Shown here: positions 35,216-44,706 of the stretch, piece by piece
Position numbering within the stretch: the first letter of the stretch is position 1
Layout: every line of letters starts with the position of its first letter
NCBI GenBank assembly: GCA_040389005.1
Contig: JAZKAS010000009.1
Span: 1-64,000, forward strand
Reading direction: 5' to 3'
From: JAGOUN01 sp040389005
GTDB taxonomy: Bacteria > Pseudomonadota > Gammaproteobacteria > JAGOUN01
Length of the DNA: 64,000 nt
Translations under genes and position numbers: made by a program
The notes under the pieces: model-generated
Told to the model about the DNA's origin: nothing
What the model saw: the letters and a program-made list of their open reading frames with translations, nothing else
Databases searched by the model: none

Positions 35216-36649
35216 TTAATGACTGCTTTTTTGCAACCAAACGCGAAATACATAGCAAATTGCAACACCCAAAAGACTTAGAAAAATAAATTCAAGCAAT
35301 CCATGCGCCATATTAACGCGCGCAATATTTATTTCATGCGGAATGTTGATTCTCGCAGCGAGTGTTCCTGCCAATTTTCCACCGACACCAATAGTGACCA
35401 GCCACACGCTCATGTAAAGCGCAACAAAGCCCTCTGGCGCAATTTTAGTAAGAATCGATGGAAACATCGCTAAAACACAGGTTTCACTTAAGGCTAGAAT
35501 TAAAAAAGCAAAAACTACAAACCAAGCAGATATTTTTTCTTGCGGATTGCCGAAAATACTAGCGACGTAAAAAACAACAAAAACGATACTCAGCAATACA
35601 AACCCGACAATTATTTTATTGATATCGGAGATAGGTCTGCCATTTTTCTCAAAAATCAACCAAAGCTTTGCCGTCGCAGCACCTAAAAGCATAACAAAAA
35701 CACTCAAAATCGTAATGAATTGTGAGTTGTTTATATGAATTGAAAAAAGTTGATTCGACACTGTATTATCTATAAAGAGCAAAATAGAAATAAAGATTTG
35801 TGCATAAAGCGAGAAATATAAAATAGATAGACCTGAATATACTACCATTTTCACGGCTCTTTTGTAATCACTCTGCTGAACCGAACGAAAAATAATGATT
35901 AAGCTCAACACCAAAGCTAACCATATCGCAATATTTGCAAACGTAGGATATTTTAGCGCTTCAAAAACAAGCGCCACATAGCCGCCAATGATTCCTCCAA
36001 GCTTTAATAACAAAGTAAAATTTAATTTTATGGGTTTAATATATTTTCTTAATACAAAAAAGCCAATAATTAAGTCGATACACATCAGAGAGGAAAATAA
36101 AATGCTTGAGTAAAACGCAGCAGAAAATCCATATTTCTCTTTTAACGTTGACGCAAATAATGTTGATAAAAATACTCCAAGATTAATGCCGATATAAAAC
36201 ACACTAAAACCAAAGTCACGATGGCTGTTGGATAATGATGAACGATCATAAAAGTCGCCAATAAAAGAAGCGAGATTAGACTTGATTAAGCCAGTGCTAA
36301 TGGCAATAAAAGCCAAACCCAAAAACAAACCATTCTCGTTTATCGACAATGCGAGCAAACTAGAGCCCAATATCATTAGCACGGAGCCTAGAAACGCCGC
36401 GACATAATGATTAATTAATTTATCTGAAATATAACCACCAATAATGGCAGACATATAAACGACACTCATGACTGTTCCAACAAGCGTAGAACTATTGGCT
36501 TCAGAAAGCCCAAAGCGCTCAATGAGAAAGAAAATCAGCAAAGATTGCAGTATATAATATCCATACCGCTCACCAAATTCGGCAAAACAACTTATAAATA
36601 GTACCTTGCGTTGATTTTTAAGCTGCGAAGGCAAAGATGAGAATGACAT
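35216..36649 (-). CDS. POT/PTR2-family proton-coupled oligopeptide transporter
   Basis: A polytopic protein of about 477 residues with roughly 12-14 helices. The N-terminal 'AEFGERYGYYILQSLLIFFL' corresponds to the family signature E-x-x-E-R-F-x-Y-Y (proton coupling and substrate binding). 'GGYISDKLINHY' follows helix 2. POT proteins import di- and tripeptides with protons. Alternative starts are GTG 36676 and ATG 36661; 36649 has GGATG upstream. A second POT gene lies 1.6 kb away, on the other side of an unknown gene. Confidence 0.85.
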   Translation of the reverse strand: MSFSSLPSQLKNQRKVLFISCFAEFGERYGYYILQSLLIFFLIERFGLSEANSSTLVGTVMSVVYMSAIIGGYISDKLINHYVAAFLGSVLMILGSSLLALSINENGLFLGLAFIAISTGLIKSNLASFIGDFYDRSSLSNSHRDFGFSVFYIGINLGVFLSTLFASTLKEKYGFSAAFYSSILFSSLMCIDLIIGFFVLRKYIKPIKLNFTLLLKLGGIIGGYVALVFEALKYPTFANIAIWLALVLSLIIIFRSVQQSDYKRAVKMVVYSGLSILYFSLYAQIFISILLFIDNTVSNQLFSIHINNSQFITILSVFVMLLGAATAKLWLIFEKNGRPISDINKIIVGFVLLSIVFVVFYVASIFGNPQEKISAWFVVFAFLILALSETCVLAMFPSILTKIAPEGFVALYMSVWLVTIGVGGKLAGTLAARINIPHEINIARVNMAHGLLEFIFLSLLGVAICYVFRVWLQKSSH

Positions 36650-36887
36650 AATAGAGAACATCCATTTTTTGCGCACGATTATATTAAATTACGAAGGATT
36701 GTCAATGTACTTACGAACGTGCAATACACCATCATTATGGGCAAGCAAAATTGCATTAAAACATGATGCGTCAAATTCTAGAAAAACAATATTATTGATG
36801 ATAAAGTAAATATATCATTAATCAGCGTGCAGCTAAATAGACACATTAATCCTTTGACCATCACTCAACTTTAAAGGGAACTATATT

Positions 36888-38213
36888 GTGGAGAATAAAC
36901 CCGTTAAATGGCTTGAAAAATACTCATGGAAAGATTTAAGTGCATCAGTAAAAAAGATCAAACCTAAGCTTGCATTGTTAATTGACGAGCTATCTCCTTC
37001 AGATGACTATTCATTTTATCTTGCACGGTATCCTTACGGCGCGCTGATTCTCGATAAAGGAGTTTTTCAACTCATAAATGCTGATGGGCAACTAGTTCCA
37101 TTACATCATGCGAGCATACCTAATGAAACAAAACATGAACTTAGTTATAACAAACTAATGCCGACCGGACTGGTTTCACACAACTCCATTGAAACTTTCT
37201 TTATGACCAAAAATCGCACGGCATCTTCTTCGCTATATGGCTCAGGAAATATGGTTGCGCTATGGCATGCATTAGAAGGGAAAAGTTCATATCAAGCCGG
37301 GCCCATTTGGAACATCAGCTCTGGCGCGCGCACCATTTATATGTTACCTAAAATTACAGATAAGCATTCTTATGACGCACTTAAGAAAAAATATCATTTA
37401 AACTTTACCGTTCCTCAAACACTTAATGAACACTGGAAAATATTTTCCGATCTCGCAAACCACTCGCTTTTCCCAGAAAAATGGCATTCTGAAGTAATCT
37501 TTTTTTCCAGAAAATGGTTTTCTCAAGCGGAAGACAAAGCATTTTCTCCATTATTTAAATATTTTCTGGAAGAAGTATGGAGCTCTTCATCATTTAAAAG
37601 AAATCAATTTATATTTGATTTTGCTTTTTCTCTGGCTCAAGAAAAGAAAAATTTAAAACCCAATCCTTATTTAGCAGATACTGTAAAACATCTTATCGCG
37701 ATGGGTGATGGCTTTTCTCCAGGACTAGCGACCTCAATTGATAATTTGTCAGCTCCCATAAGCGGGTTACAGAAAGTGTTTCTTGAAGACTATGGGTTAA
37801 AAAAATATGCGCCAGCACTTGTGCATTTACACCACTTCTCCTCAGATGCGACTAGACCAGTTTATTATTCACTCGAAACACCTACTACTACCATTTTCTC
37901 ACCGCGATCTAATCGACTTTCAAGCAAAATGGTGGATATGCGAGAATTAAAATATCTCACAGAAACTTTGCTATCAGAAATTCTCAAAGGAACGCTTTCG
38001 ATTGAAGAAACGCCTCTTTTTGATATTGCCCGTAACGTTTGCTACAAATTTTATCACTCCGAAAAAGACCAATTAAACGAAATATCTAATATTGCAGATA
38101 TCACCAAGATTGATAGCTCGTTTACTAAAACTCTCATTGATAATAAAAAATATGCTTTTCCAGAGTTCTCACCATTTTTTAGAGGCTGCATTTCAATTTC
38201 AAAAGGAACGTAA
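36888..38213 (+). CDS. Hypothetical protein between two peptide transporters
   Basis: A 441-residue protein with a GTG start, AAAGGG 12 bp upstream, no signal peptide and no membrane helix. I do not recognise a domain. It is rich in aromatic residues and contains 'YLARYPYGALILDKG', 'WNISSGARTIYMLPK', 'AMGDGFSPGLATSID' and 'LVHLHHFSSDATRPVYYSLETP'. The last suggests an enzyme or regulatory fold with conserved histidines, but no catalytic motif can be named. It is divergent from one POT transporter and convergent with the other, so a link to peptide uptake is possible but only positional. Confidence 0.6.
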   Translation: MENKPVKWLEKYSWKDLSASVKKIKPKLALLIDELSPSDDYSFYLARYPYGALILDKGVFQLINADGQLVPLHHASIPNETKHELSYNKLMPTGLVSHNSIETFFMTKNRTASSSLYGSGNMVALWHALEGKSSYQAGPIWNISSGARTIYMLPKITDKHSYDALKKKYHLNFTVPQTLNEHWKIFSDLANHSLFPEKWHSEVIFFSRKWFSQAEDKAFSPLFKYFLEEVWSSSSFKRNQFIFDFAFSLAQEKKNLKPNPYLADTVKHLIAMGDGFSPGLATSIDNLSAPISGLQKVFLEDYGLKKYAPALVHLHHFSSDATRPVYYSLETPTTTIFSPRSNRLSSKMVDMRELKYLTETLLSEILKGTLSIEETPLFDIARNVCYKFYHSEKDQLNEISNIADITKIDSSFTKTLIDNKKYAFPEFSPFFRGCISISKGT

Positions 38214-38242
38214 CATCAAAAAAATAGTATCTTCAAGTTCAA

Positions 38243-39685
38243 CTACTGTGAATCCGTGGTTTTAACAAGTTTTTTTAATAAAGGAACCAAAAACAAACTC
38301 ATCACAGCAATAACTATAGAAAAGATAAAGTATAGAAAAAAGCTGTGTTGATAAATATGCGCAACAGCAAAAATATTAGCGCCGATTGCTTCAGGAATAT
38401 CAGTGATATTGGCAAACCAGCCGGCTAACTTGCCGCCCAACGCAAGTGAAATCAAGAAAATCCCTATCATCACACCCATAATGCTTGAAGGCAACAACTC
38501 CCCCACCATAGCTAAACTAATGGGCATCAGCAATAACTCGCCAACACCAATCAAAATATAAGGAGGAATAAACCATTCTGGATTAATGAGCCCATTAACA
38601 TTCTGCATTAAAGATCCTAAAAACAGCAACCCAAATGCGAGGCATTGTATCAAAAGTGCTAATGAAAATTTCATAAAAACTGTTGGATTGAATCGCGGAT
38701 ATCTACGAGGAAGCCAACGCCATGCCCAAACAAAAAATGGCCCTGCGACAATAACTGTACATGCCTCTATCGCTGGAAAAGTTGTTGGAAGCAACGTTAT
38801 CCCTAAAAAATTTCGATCAACAATACGTTCAACAAATAAATTCATTGAAAAAAACATTTGAAAATACATTGCCCAATACAAAGTAGAAATTAACATCAAA
38901 AGCAGAAAAGCGACGAAACGTTTCCTCATAAAGTTTTGAGCTTTATAGGCAGCATACACAACGTAAATTAAACATAAAAAAGCAACTAAGAAGAAAAATA
39001 TTGAAGCAATAGTCTGTCGCTGTATAACGTAATAACCTAATATAATAGCGCCCAACAAAATAAAAATGGTGAACAGCCACTTGTTTTTACTGATAATAAC
39101 AATCGAATTAGTAATTCTAAAATATCGTGTCCCTAACCAAAAGGTAAAGAAACAAAACAAAAGAACAATGGAAGAGCTAAGAAAAACACTGTGCCATCCA
39201 AAATGATGCTGAATGCCTCCTGCGACAGTTTCTCCTATGATGATGCCCGTATTGACACCAATATAACAAAAAGTAAACCCACTGTGCCGCCGCTCATCAT
39301 TAGCATCATATAATAAGCCTACCATACAGCGCACACTCGGTACTAATAAACCAACACCCATTGTGATAAAACTTAATGCTAAAATAATCATATTTATATT
39401 ATCTACAGCAGATAACGAGCCATAGCCTACAGATAACATTAATGCTGCTAACAAGACGGCAACTCTATGACCAATTAATCGATCAGAAATATAACCCCCA
39501 ATAACTGTATTAGAATACGATAACGCAGTAATTGACCCCAATATGCCATAGCTTAATTTATCTGATAAATGTAATGTGTTAATCAGATAGAAAATAAGCA
39601 GTGACTGAATCACATAAAATCCACAGCGCTCCCACATCTCTGTTAGAAAATAAATTTTTAATACTTTAGGCTGCTTCTGCTCCAT
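38243..39685 (-). CDS. POT/PTR2-family proton-coupled oligopeptide transporter
   Basis: A 480-residue membrane protein with the signature 'LTEMWERCGFYVIQSLLIFYL' (E-x-x-E-R-F-x-Y-Y, with Cys in place of Phe) and 'GGYISDRLIGHR' after helix 2. It imports di- or tripeptides. The start at 39685 is preferred because AAGG lies 9 bp before it and the family begins here; a longer frame to 39784 lacks a ribosome binding site. It is divergent from an iminopeptidase-like gene, a plausible consumer of the imported peptides. Confidence 0.85.
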   Translation of the reverse strand: MEQKQPKVLKIYFLTEMWERCGFYVIQSLLIFYLINTLHLSDKLSYGILGSITALSYSNTVIGGYISDRLIGHRVAVLLAALMLSVGYGSLSAVDNINMIILALSFITMGVGLLVPSVRCMVGLLYDANDERRHSGFTFCYIGVNTGIIIGETVAGGIQHHFGWHSVFLSSSIVLLFCFFTFWLGTRYFRITNSIVIISKNKWLFTIFILLGAIILGYYVIQRQTIASIFFFLVAFLCLIYVVYAAYKAQNFMRKRFVAFLLLMLISTLYWAMYFQMFFSMNLFVERIVDRNFLGITLLPTTFPAIEACTVIVAGPFFVWAWRWLPRRYPRFNPTVFMKFSLALLIQCLAFGLLFLGSLMQNVNGLINPEWFIPPYILIGVGELLLMPISLAMVGELLPSSIMGVMIGIFLISLALGGKLAGWFANITDIPEAIGANIFAVAHIYQHSFFLYFIFSIVIAVMSLFLVPLLKKLVKTTDSQ

Positions 39686-39863
39686 AAACCGAAACCTTAA
39701 GATGGAGTTATTTTTCACGCAGAATAATATGATTCTTTTTGAAACGCCAGATATGCCAGCAAAAATAGTTTTTTTAGTTTCCATGAACTTAAAAATCAGA
39801 CTTTCATTTCGAAAAACACGACACGAATTACCCTAGGATAAGACGCTTTGTTGACAACATTTG

Positions 39864-41156
39864 ATGGTTCTATATAATCAGTTAAAAAGCGAACAGACTC
39901 AAATGAAAAAATATACCGAAAATGAAATCTTACAATATGTTCCGCTGGACCATTTAAATCCGACTCAAGGAGCGATCACGCTTTTTGCGCGCGATATTTA
40001 CATGCAAGGCAATGAGCATGCTGAATTATTGTTTTTCTTCAATGGCGGCCCGGGATTTTCTTGTATACGCGACTGGCGTAGCAGCGCATGGATCCTAGAA
40101 GCGCTAGAAAAATATCGTGTTATTTTGCTTGATCAACGTGGCACAGGACGTAGTCAACCTGTTGATATCGCCATGCTTGATAAATTTGCCTCCCCCGAGG
40201 ATTTGTTAGGCTATTTAATTCACTTCAGAGCGGATAATATTGTTCGTGATACTGAATTTTTACGTCAGCATGTTTTTAAGCGCAACAAAATAAGTATTTT
40301 AGGCCAGAGTTTTGGCGGTTTCGTTGCGTTATCTTATTTAAGTTTTTTCCCTGAATCGCTAAATCAGGTTTTTATTACAGCAGGGATTGCGCCATTGACG
40401 TGCTCTTCTGTAACGGAAGTTTATCAAGCGCTGATAAAAAATTTGGCATTGCGCAATGAAAAATATTATCAACACTACCCTCAAGATAAACTTAAAATCC
40501 AAGCTATTACTGAGATACTAAGAAAAAATCCAATTACCATTGGGAATGAAATATTAACCCTCGGACGTTTTTTAAATCTAGGCTGGTATCTTGGAACAGA
40601 AGGCGGCTTCGAAACATTACATCATTTTTTTGATGAAGCTTTTTGCGATGAGTCAATGACAAAATTATCTTGGCGTTTCGTAAAAAACATGCTGCAAGCA
40701 ACCAGCTTTTGGGAAGTTGATCCATTATACGCAGTTCTACATGAATCCATTTATTGCAATGGATTTGGCAGCCATTGGGCGACTGATCAAATCATACAAA
40801 GTATTGAATCTTTTTCATTAGAAAACACCCCTCCTTATTTTTCAGGAGAAATGGTTCAAAAAAATGCATTTAAAGATTATCTTGGATTACAGCCTTTTGC
40901 TAATGTTGCCGAATTATTAGCAAACAAAAATGACTGGTGTCATTTATACGATTTACAAAAACTACAAAACAACCCTGTCCCAATCGCCGTGTTATTAATA
41001 AAAGATGATATTTATGTCAATTATGATTTATCTCAGGCCGCATTAAAGCACATTAAAAACGCACGAGTATGGCAACATGACACTTGGCAGCATGATGCAT
41101 TGAGGAAACATGGCAAAGAAGTGATGCAAAAATTATTTACGCTTATTGCATCATAA
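39864..41156 (+). CDS. Proline iminopeptidase-like alpha/beta hydrolase (S33)
   Basis: A 430-residue alpha/beta hydrolase. 'FFFNGGPGFSCI' is the oxyanion-hole segment typical of prolyl aminopeptidases, 'LLDQRGTGRS' the second family motif, and 'ILGQSFGGFVALSY' the nucleophile elbow with Ser. The C-terminal His is probably in 'DTWQHDALRKHGK'. S33 peptidases release N-terminal proline or other residues from short peptides in the cytoplasm. The start is uncertain (39864 or 39903; no clear Shine-Dalgarno). Its divergence from a POT peptide importer suggests a peptide uptake and hydrolysis pair. Confidence 0.78.
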   Translation: MVLYNQLKSEQTQMKKYTENEILQYVPLDHLNPTQGAITLFARDIYMQGNEHAELLFFFNGGPGFSCIRDWRSSAWILEALEKYRVILLDQRGTGRSQPVDIAMLDKFASPEDLLGYLIHFRADNIVRDTEFLRQHVFKRNKISILGQSFGGFVALSYLSFFPESLNQVFITAGIAPLTCSSVTEVYQALIKNLALRNEKYYQHYPQDKLKIQAITEILRKNPITIGNEILTLGRFLNLGWYLGTEGGFETLHHFFDEAFCDESMTKLSWRFVKNMLQATSFWEVDPLYAVLHESIYCNGFGSHWATDQIIQSIESFSLENTPPYFSGEMVQKNAFKDYLGLQPFANVAELLANKNDWCHLYDLQKLQNNPVPIAVLLIKDDIYVNYDLSQAALKHIKNARVWQHDTWQHDALRKHGKEVMQKLFTLIAS

Positions 41157-41457
41157 CGTTTTGTACAAACAGAACAAAATCTGAACTAACCACGAATTAC
41201 CCTCCGAGATTTGCTAGAGCAATTATGTCATAGTTTTTGCTTATCAAGCGCTGCATTATACACGCCACAGCGGGCAGGCATCTGTTTTATAACATAATAG
41301 AGCTTTTTTGAAACTCGTGTCATCGTCATTGCGAGTACTCGAAGCAATCTATCTTCATCTTGTTTTTTTGGATGGATTGCCGCGCTGAGCTCGCGACAAA
41401 TGAACGTAGCGAGCGATGATGAGCTTGGTAATTTTTTCAGCCAAAAAGGAGATTGAA
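41157..41457. other. 301-bp intergenic region without a gene
   Basis: No open frame of note. It contains the inverted-repeat element at 41327-41395 and, at its end, the AAGGAG ribosome binding site of the receiver gene. Confidence 0.6.
41327..41395. repeat. Small palindromic repeat element (REP-like)
   Basis: cattgcgag and gaagcaatc on the left are mirrored by gattgccgcg and ctcgcga on the right (GCAATC 41344-41349 with GATTGC 41375-41380; TGCGAG with CTCGCG). This CATTGCGAG...GCAATC style of element is a common dispersed palindrome in bacterial genomes. Only one copy was noticed in this window. Confidence 0.45.
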
Positions 41458-41910
41458 ATGCGTAATTCTTCTTACATTCCAGCGGTATCTCAACCTACTT
41501 CAGCTAATTTTACGTGCAAGCCTCCAGAACTTTGTGAGTGGGCAACCCGTAAAAAACATATTTTAATTGTTGAAGATAATCCCCTACTACAACACTTTCA
41601 CTCAATGTGGCTAAATGATTTGGGCTATGCGGTGACCGTCGTGGATGCTGGCGAAGACGCCCTTAGAAAAAATCTCGCTAATTATGATTTGGTGTTAATG
41701 GATCTTGAATTGCCGGGCGATGATGGCATTACGATTACACAAAAATTACTGAAGAATAATCCGCAACTCAACCTCCCGGTTGTTGCATGCACGTCACACG
41801 CAGAAGCAGATATGAAAGCTGCTTGCATAGCCGCAGGCATGGTAGGTTATTTACAAAAGCCCATATCGCCCACGCTTTTGGAGCGCTCTTTAAAAGCCTA
41901 TTTAACTTAA
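41458..41910 (+). CDS. Single-domain response regulator (receiver only)
   Basis: A 150-residue protein. After about 35 variable residues a receiver domain fills the rest: 'HILIVEDNPLLQHF' (acidic pair), 'LVLMDLELPGDDG' (phosphoacceptor Asp), 'VVACTSHAEAD' (Thr/Ser switch) and 'YLQKPIS' (Lys). There is no output domain. The sequence is close in style to the receivers of the hybrid kinases at 19575 and 26576, so it could take phosphate from their HPt domains. AAGGAG lies 7 bp before the ATG. Confidence 0.88.
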   Translation: MRNSSYIPAVSQPTSANFTCKPPELCEWATRKKHILIVEDNPLLQHFHSMWLNDLGYAVTVVDAGEDALRKNLANYDLVLMDLELPGDDGITITQKLLKNNPQLNLPVVACTSHAEADMKAACIAAGMVGYLQKPISPTLLERSLKAYLT

Positions 41911-41965
41911 AAATTTTTTTATGAACAACGAATAAAAAAACGGTCGTCTATATTATTTGACCTTG

Positions 41966-42835
41966 TTATTTTTTAACGCTGCTTATTCCGTCATTTATGC
42001 TGACTGTTAATTTTTTCATGTGCGCCAGCACCGGAATCGATTTTCTTTTTTCTCGCAAATAATCTAAATCAACTTCGCCATACACAACACCGTTTGCAGG
42101 TTGTTGCATTTCATCGATAATTTTCCCCCATGGATCAACGATCAAGCTATGTCCATAAGTTTTACGTTGACTTGCATGGGTTCCCCACTGATTTGAGGCA
42201 ATAACATAAGAAAAATTTTCAATCGCGCGTGCGCGTAATAATGCATGCCAATGTGCAATTCCTGTTTTTTCTACAAACGCGGCTGAAACCGCAATCAGTT
42301 CTACACCCTGCTTCATAAATTCAATAAATATTTCTGAGAAACGCAAATCGTAACAAACCGCTAACCCCAATTTTCCAAACGGCGTTTCAACAATGACTAA
42401 TTCATCGCCAGGCTCTGCGGTATTGGATTCTCTATAACATTCTACAGGACAAATAGTTGCATCAAATAAATGCGCTTTATCGTAACGCGCAACGACTTGC
42501 CCTTGATCGTTGTACACGAGACACGCAGCCCGTATTTTATTCGGATTTTCAGATTTAACGGGAATGGTGCCGCCGACAATCCAGACGTGATGTTTTTTTG
42601 CTTGAGATGCAAGAAAATTTTGTATTTTTCCCTCGCCAAACGTTTCTTGTACGGCTACAGAATCCGTCGCGGTAAAACCCATAATGGCAAACATTTCCGG
42701 TAGCACTATCAGTTTCGCGCCATTCATACACGCTTCTGCAATCAATTTCGTTGCAGTTTGTAGATTTTCATCAACGTTGTTAGTCGATGATATTTGAATA
42801 GCAGCCACTTTATTCATTATTTTATTTTCACTCAT
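41966..42835 (-). CDS. Nitrilase-superfamily amidase (Nit1/deaminated glutathione amidase type)
   Basis: A 289-residue carbon-nitrogen hydrolase with the full Glu-Lys-Cys triad: Glu in 'IVLPEMFAIMGF', Lys in 'RYDKAHLFD' and Cys in 'GLAVCYDLRFSEIF'. The C-terminal 'KRKSIPVLAHMK' resembles the R-x-x-x-P-x-x-x-H/R end of the NIT1/YbeM group, which repairs deaminated glutathione. An ATG six codons downstream is an equally good start. No pathway partner is adjacent. Confidence 0.85.
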   Translation of the reverse strand: MSENKIMNKVAAIQISSTNNVDENLQTATKLIAEACMNGAKLIVLPEMFAIMGFTATDSVAVQETFGEGKIQNFLASQAKKHHVWIVGGTIPVKSENPNKIRAACLVYNDQGQVVARYDKAHLFDATICPVECYRESNTAEPGDELVIVETPFGKLGLAVCYDLRFSEIFIEFMKQGVELIAVSAAFVEKTGIAHWHALLRARAIENFSYVIASNQWGTHASQRKTYGHSLIVDPWGKIIDEMQQPANGVVYGEVDLDYLREKRKSIPVLAHMKKLTVSINDGISSVKK

Positions 42836-43029
42836 AGATAACGCTTAATTATTCGATTGCTTAGCCGCTTGCTGCTCGGCTTTTCGTATTGACAACATTT
42901 TATTTAAATACAAACAGTTAGACCATTATATAGGCACGCAAAGTGAAAGCAAGTTCCCATCTTGAACGATTTAAAATTCACCAAAACTATGGTATCCTAC
43001 TCATTATACTGAACTTTTAACCTATTTAT

Positions 43030-43692
43030 TTGCGTACAGGTGGCCCATTGATTAGCCAAATCCTCAAAATGCTGATGTTTAAAAAAGACATCCGAACAAC
43101 GCAGCTAGCGCGCGAGATTGACGTGCCGCAGCAGACGTTGCAGCGCATTGTGGCCGGGTTGTCACCGAGTCCGCATCGCAAAACACTTGTGCCGTTAGCG
43201 GAATATTTTAAAGTCTCGGTGGATCAATTAACCGGCAAGAAGCCTCTGCCGGAAGATTTAGCGACAGCGGTAATTTCGCCAACTCAAACGCTGTCTTCTA
43301 TGCAGCAAATTCCGCTATTAGATTGTTCGGATGTCGAATGTTTTCTACAAGATCATAATCCTGCTTTAATTAAAGAACACTTGGCGGCGGATGCTAGTGT
43401 ATCAAGTGATGCATTTGCGTTGACGATGATGGATTCTTCGATGGAGCCATATGTGCCTCAGGGGGCCATTTTGATTTTAGATCCTCGTCGAGCCCCCAAA
43501 GATCGCGGGTTTGTGTTGGCAAAATTTGATGGCGGCCAAGCGTTGGTGTTTCGGCAATTGTTGATCGATGGTGAACATCGTTATTTAAAACCGATGAATC
43601 CCGATTTGTCGGCGTTTCCAATGCGTTTGCTGCGTGAAGAAGATAAAATTTTCGGCGTACTATTGGAGTTAAGGCACCGGTACGATCACTAA
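43030..43692 (+). CDS. LexA-like S24 family transcriptional regulator
   Basis: About 220 residues. An N-terminal HTH ('TTQLAREIDVPQQTLQRIVAG') is followed by a linker and an S24 domain ('MDSSMEPYVPQGAILILDP', 'DRGFVLAKFDGGQALVFRQL', 'YLKPMNPDLSAF'). The Ser of the peptidase dyad is present, but the place of the general-base Lys ('tvKRL' in LexA) reads 'LVFRQL', so self-cleavage is doubtful. It may act as a stable repressor. The start is unclear: TTG 43030, TTG 43048 (after CAGGTGG) or an inner ATG. It lies just upstream of the palindromic promoter at 43787. Confidence 0.8.
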   Translation: MRTGGPLISQILKMLMFKKDIRTTQLAREIDVPQQTLQRIVAGLSPSPHRKTLVPLAEYFKVSVDQLTGKKPLPEDLATAVISPTQTLSSMQQIPLLDCSDVECFLQDHNPALIKEHLAADASVSSDAFALTMMDSSMEPYVPQGAILILDPRRAPKDRGFVLAKFDGGQALVFRQLLIDGEHRYLKPMNPDLSAFPMRLLREEDKIFGVLLELRHRYDH

Positions 43693-43786
43693 GATTAAAC
43701 GAGGAATTGTGGGGAGAGCTGCACGAAACACTTGAACCAGTCTTGGGGAATAATTTTATGATCTCAATTGCTAATCATAACCCTCT

Positions 43787-43814
43787 CGCCAAGTCTATTT
43801 TCTTGGCGTATAAT
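43787..43814 (+). promoter_or_regulatory. Promoter with overlapping inverted-repeat operator
   Basis: cgccaag (43787-43793) and cttggcg (43802-43808) form a perfect 7-bp inverted repeat immediately upstream of TATAAT (43809-43814), where a -35 box would lie. A dimeric repressor bound here would block the gene starting at 43878. The adjacent S24-type regulator is a candidate. Confidence 0.5.
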
Positions 43815-43877
43815 TGGCCTTAATTAGTAGGACAATATTGCGCATGGAAGCACAATAGAGCAATTGAGGTGCAGATC

Positions 43878-44654
43878 ATGCTTTCATTCATGAGCAGCTT
43901 TTTCAATACAGGATCGACAAAAGTCATGCCGGCAGAGGTGGTTGCCGCCACACTTTCTTCATCAAAACTTACTCAGGTTGCCCCCGAAAATTTTACGATA
44001 GAGGCGGCTAATGCAGGAAGACCGGCTCGAGTACGTAGCACGAGCTCAGGCGGTGAAACAGATATTATTTCTGACGACGACAGCGTGCCACGCACTCCTG
44101 ACACCAGTTTAGTGAGCCGCAACACGGAAAATAGCGCCTCTCCTGCAAGTAACTCGGTTGACAATGCTGAGTTTGATTCAGAAAGCGACGATGATCTTGC
44201 TGTACCACTTAAAAAACAGCTTTATGTAACATTTGCAAAAAAACTAGAACGTCATCGTGTAAAAAGCGAAAATTATCATTTCATGAACATGCTGAATAAC
44301 GATGAATTTTCCGAGTTTATGCTAACACTCTTAGAGCATCCAAAAAAATATTTCGTTGAGAAATCTTTTGAGCGCCAACCTGAGCAGAAGCAATTAGAGT
44401 ATTTTCATAGGCTTATCGATATCGCTGAAAAAAAGCCATCAGAAGAAGTCGCAAAGGCCTCGTTTTTTAGCCACGATATTTCTAAAGAGGAAGAAGTCGA
44501 CCGGCTTTTACAGCATTGCTTTAAACAGGCTCCCAACAAGTGGCTGGCTATTTTACGACACCCTGTCTACGGACCACAATTTTTGAACAGCGAGATTTTT
44601 TCAAAAAATTCACCGCCGCTTGAAGAAAATCAATTTAACGCCTGCGCTCTGTAA
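43878..44654 (+). CDS. Hypothetical protein with acidic Ser-rich N-terminal half
   Basis: A 258-residue protein I do not recognise. Residues about 50-115 are disordered and rich in Ser, Asp and Glu ('SDDDSVPRTPDTS', 'FDSESDDDLAVP'). Residues about 120-240 look helical ('LKKQLYVTFAKKLERHR', 'LLEHPKKYFVEKSF'). GAGGTG before the ATG at 43878 is a good ribosome binding site, so the upstream in-frame GTG is not used as start. It has its own TATAAT promoter with an operator-like repeat. The composition resembles secreted effectors of intracellular bacteria, but no specific effector motif is seen. Confidence 0.6.
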   Translation: MLSFMSSFFNTGSTKVMPAEVVAATLSSSKLTQVAPENFTIEAANAGRPARVRSTSSGGETDIISDDDSVPRTPDTSLVSRNTENSASPASNSVDNAEFDSESDDDLAVPLKKQLYVTFAKKLERHRVKSENYHFMNMLNNDEFSEFMLTLLEHPKKYFVEKSFERQPEQKQLEYFHRLIDIAEKKPSEEVAKASFFSHDISKEEEVDRLLQHCFKQAPNKWLAILRHPVYGPQFLNSEIFSKNSPPLEENQFNACAL

Positions 44655-44706
44655 ATAACTAAAACAAGCAATAATTGATAAAGGCTTGAAAGATTATTTT
44701 TCAGAT

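Noticed and set aside
42850..42903. A 17-codon minus-strand frame (MLSIRKAEQQAAKQSNN) just upstream of the nitrilase-type gene
   Set aside because: It is too short, without a ribosome binding site or recognisable similarity; a leader peptide cannot be shown.
44640..44654. Possible CaaX prenylation motif at the end of the acidic unknown protein (ends A-C-A-L)
   Set aside because: The Cys is third from the end, not fourth, so it is not a CaaX box.
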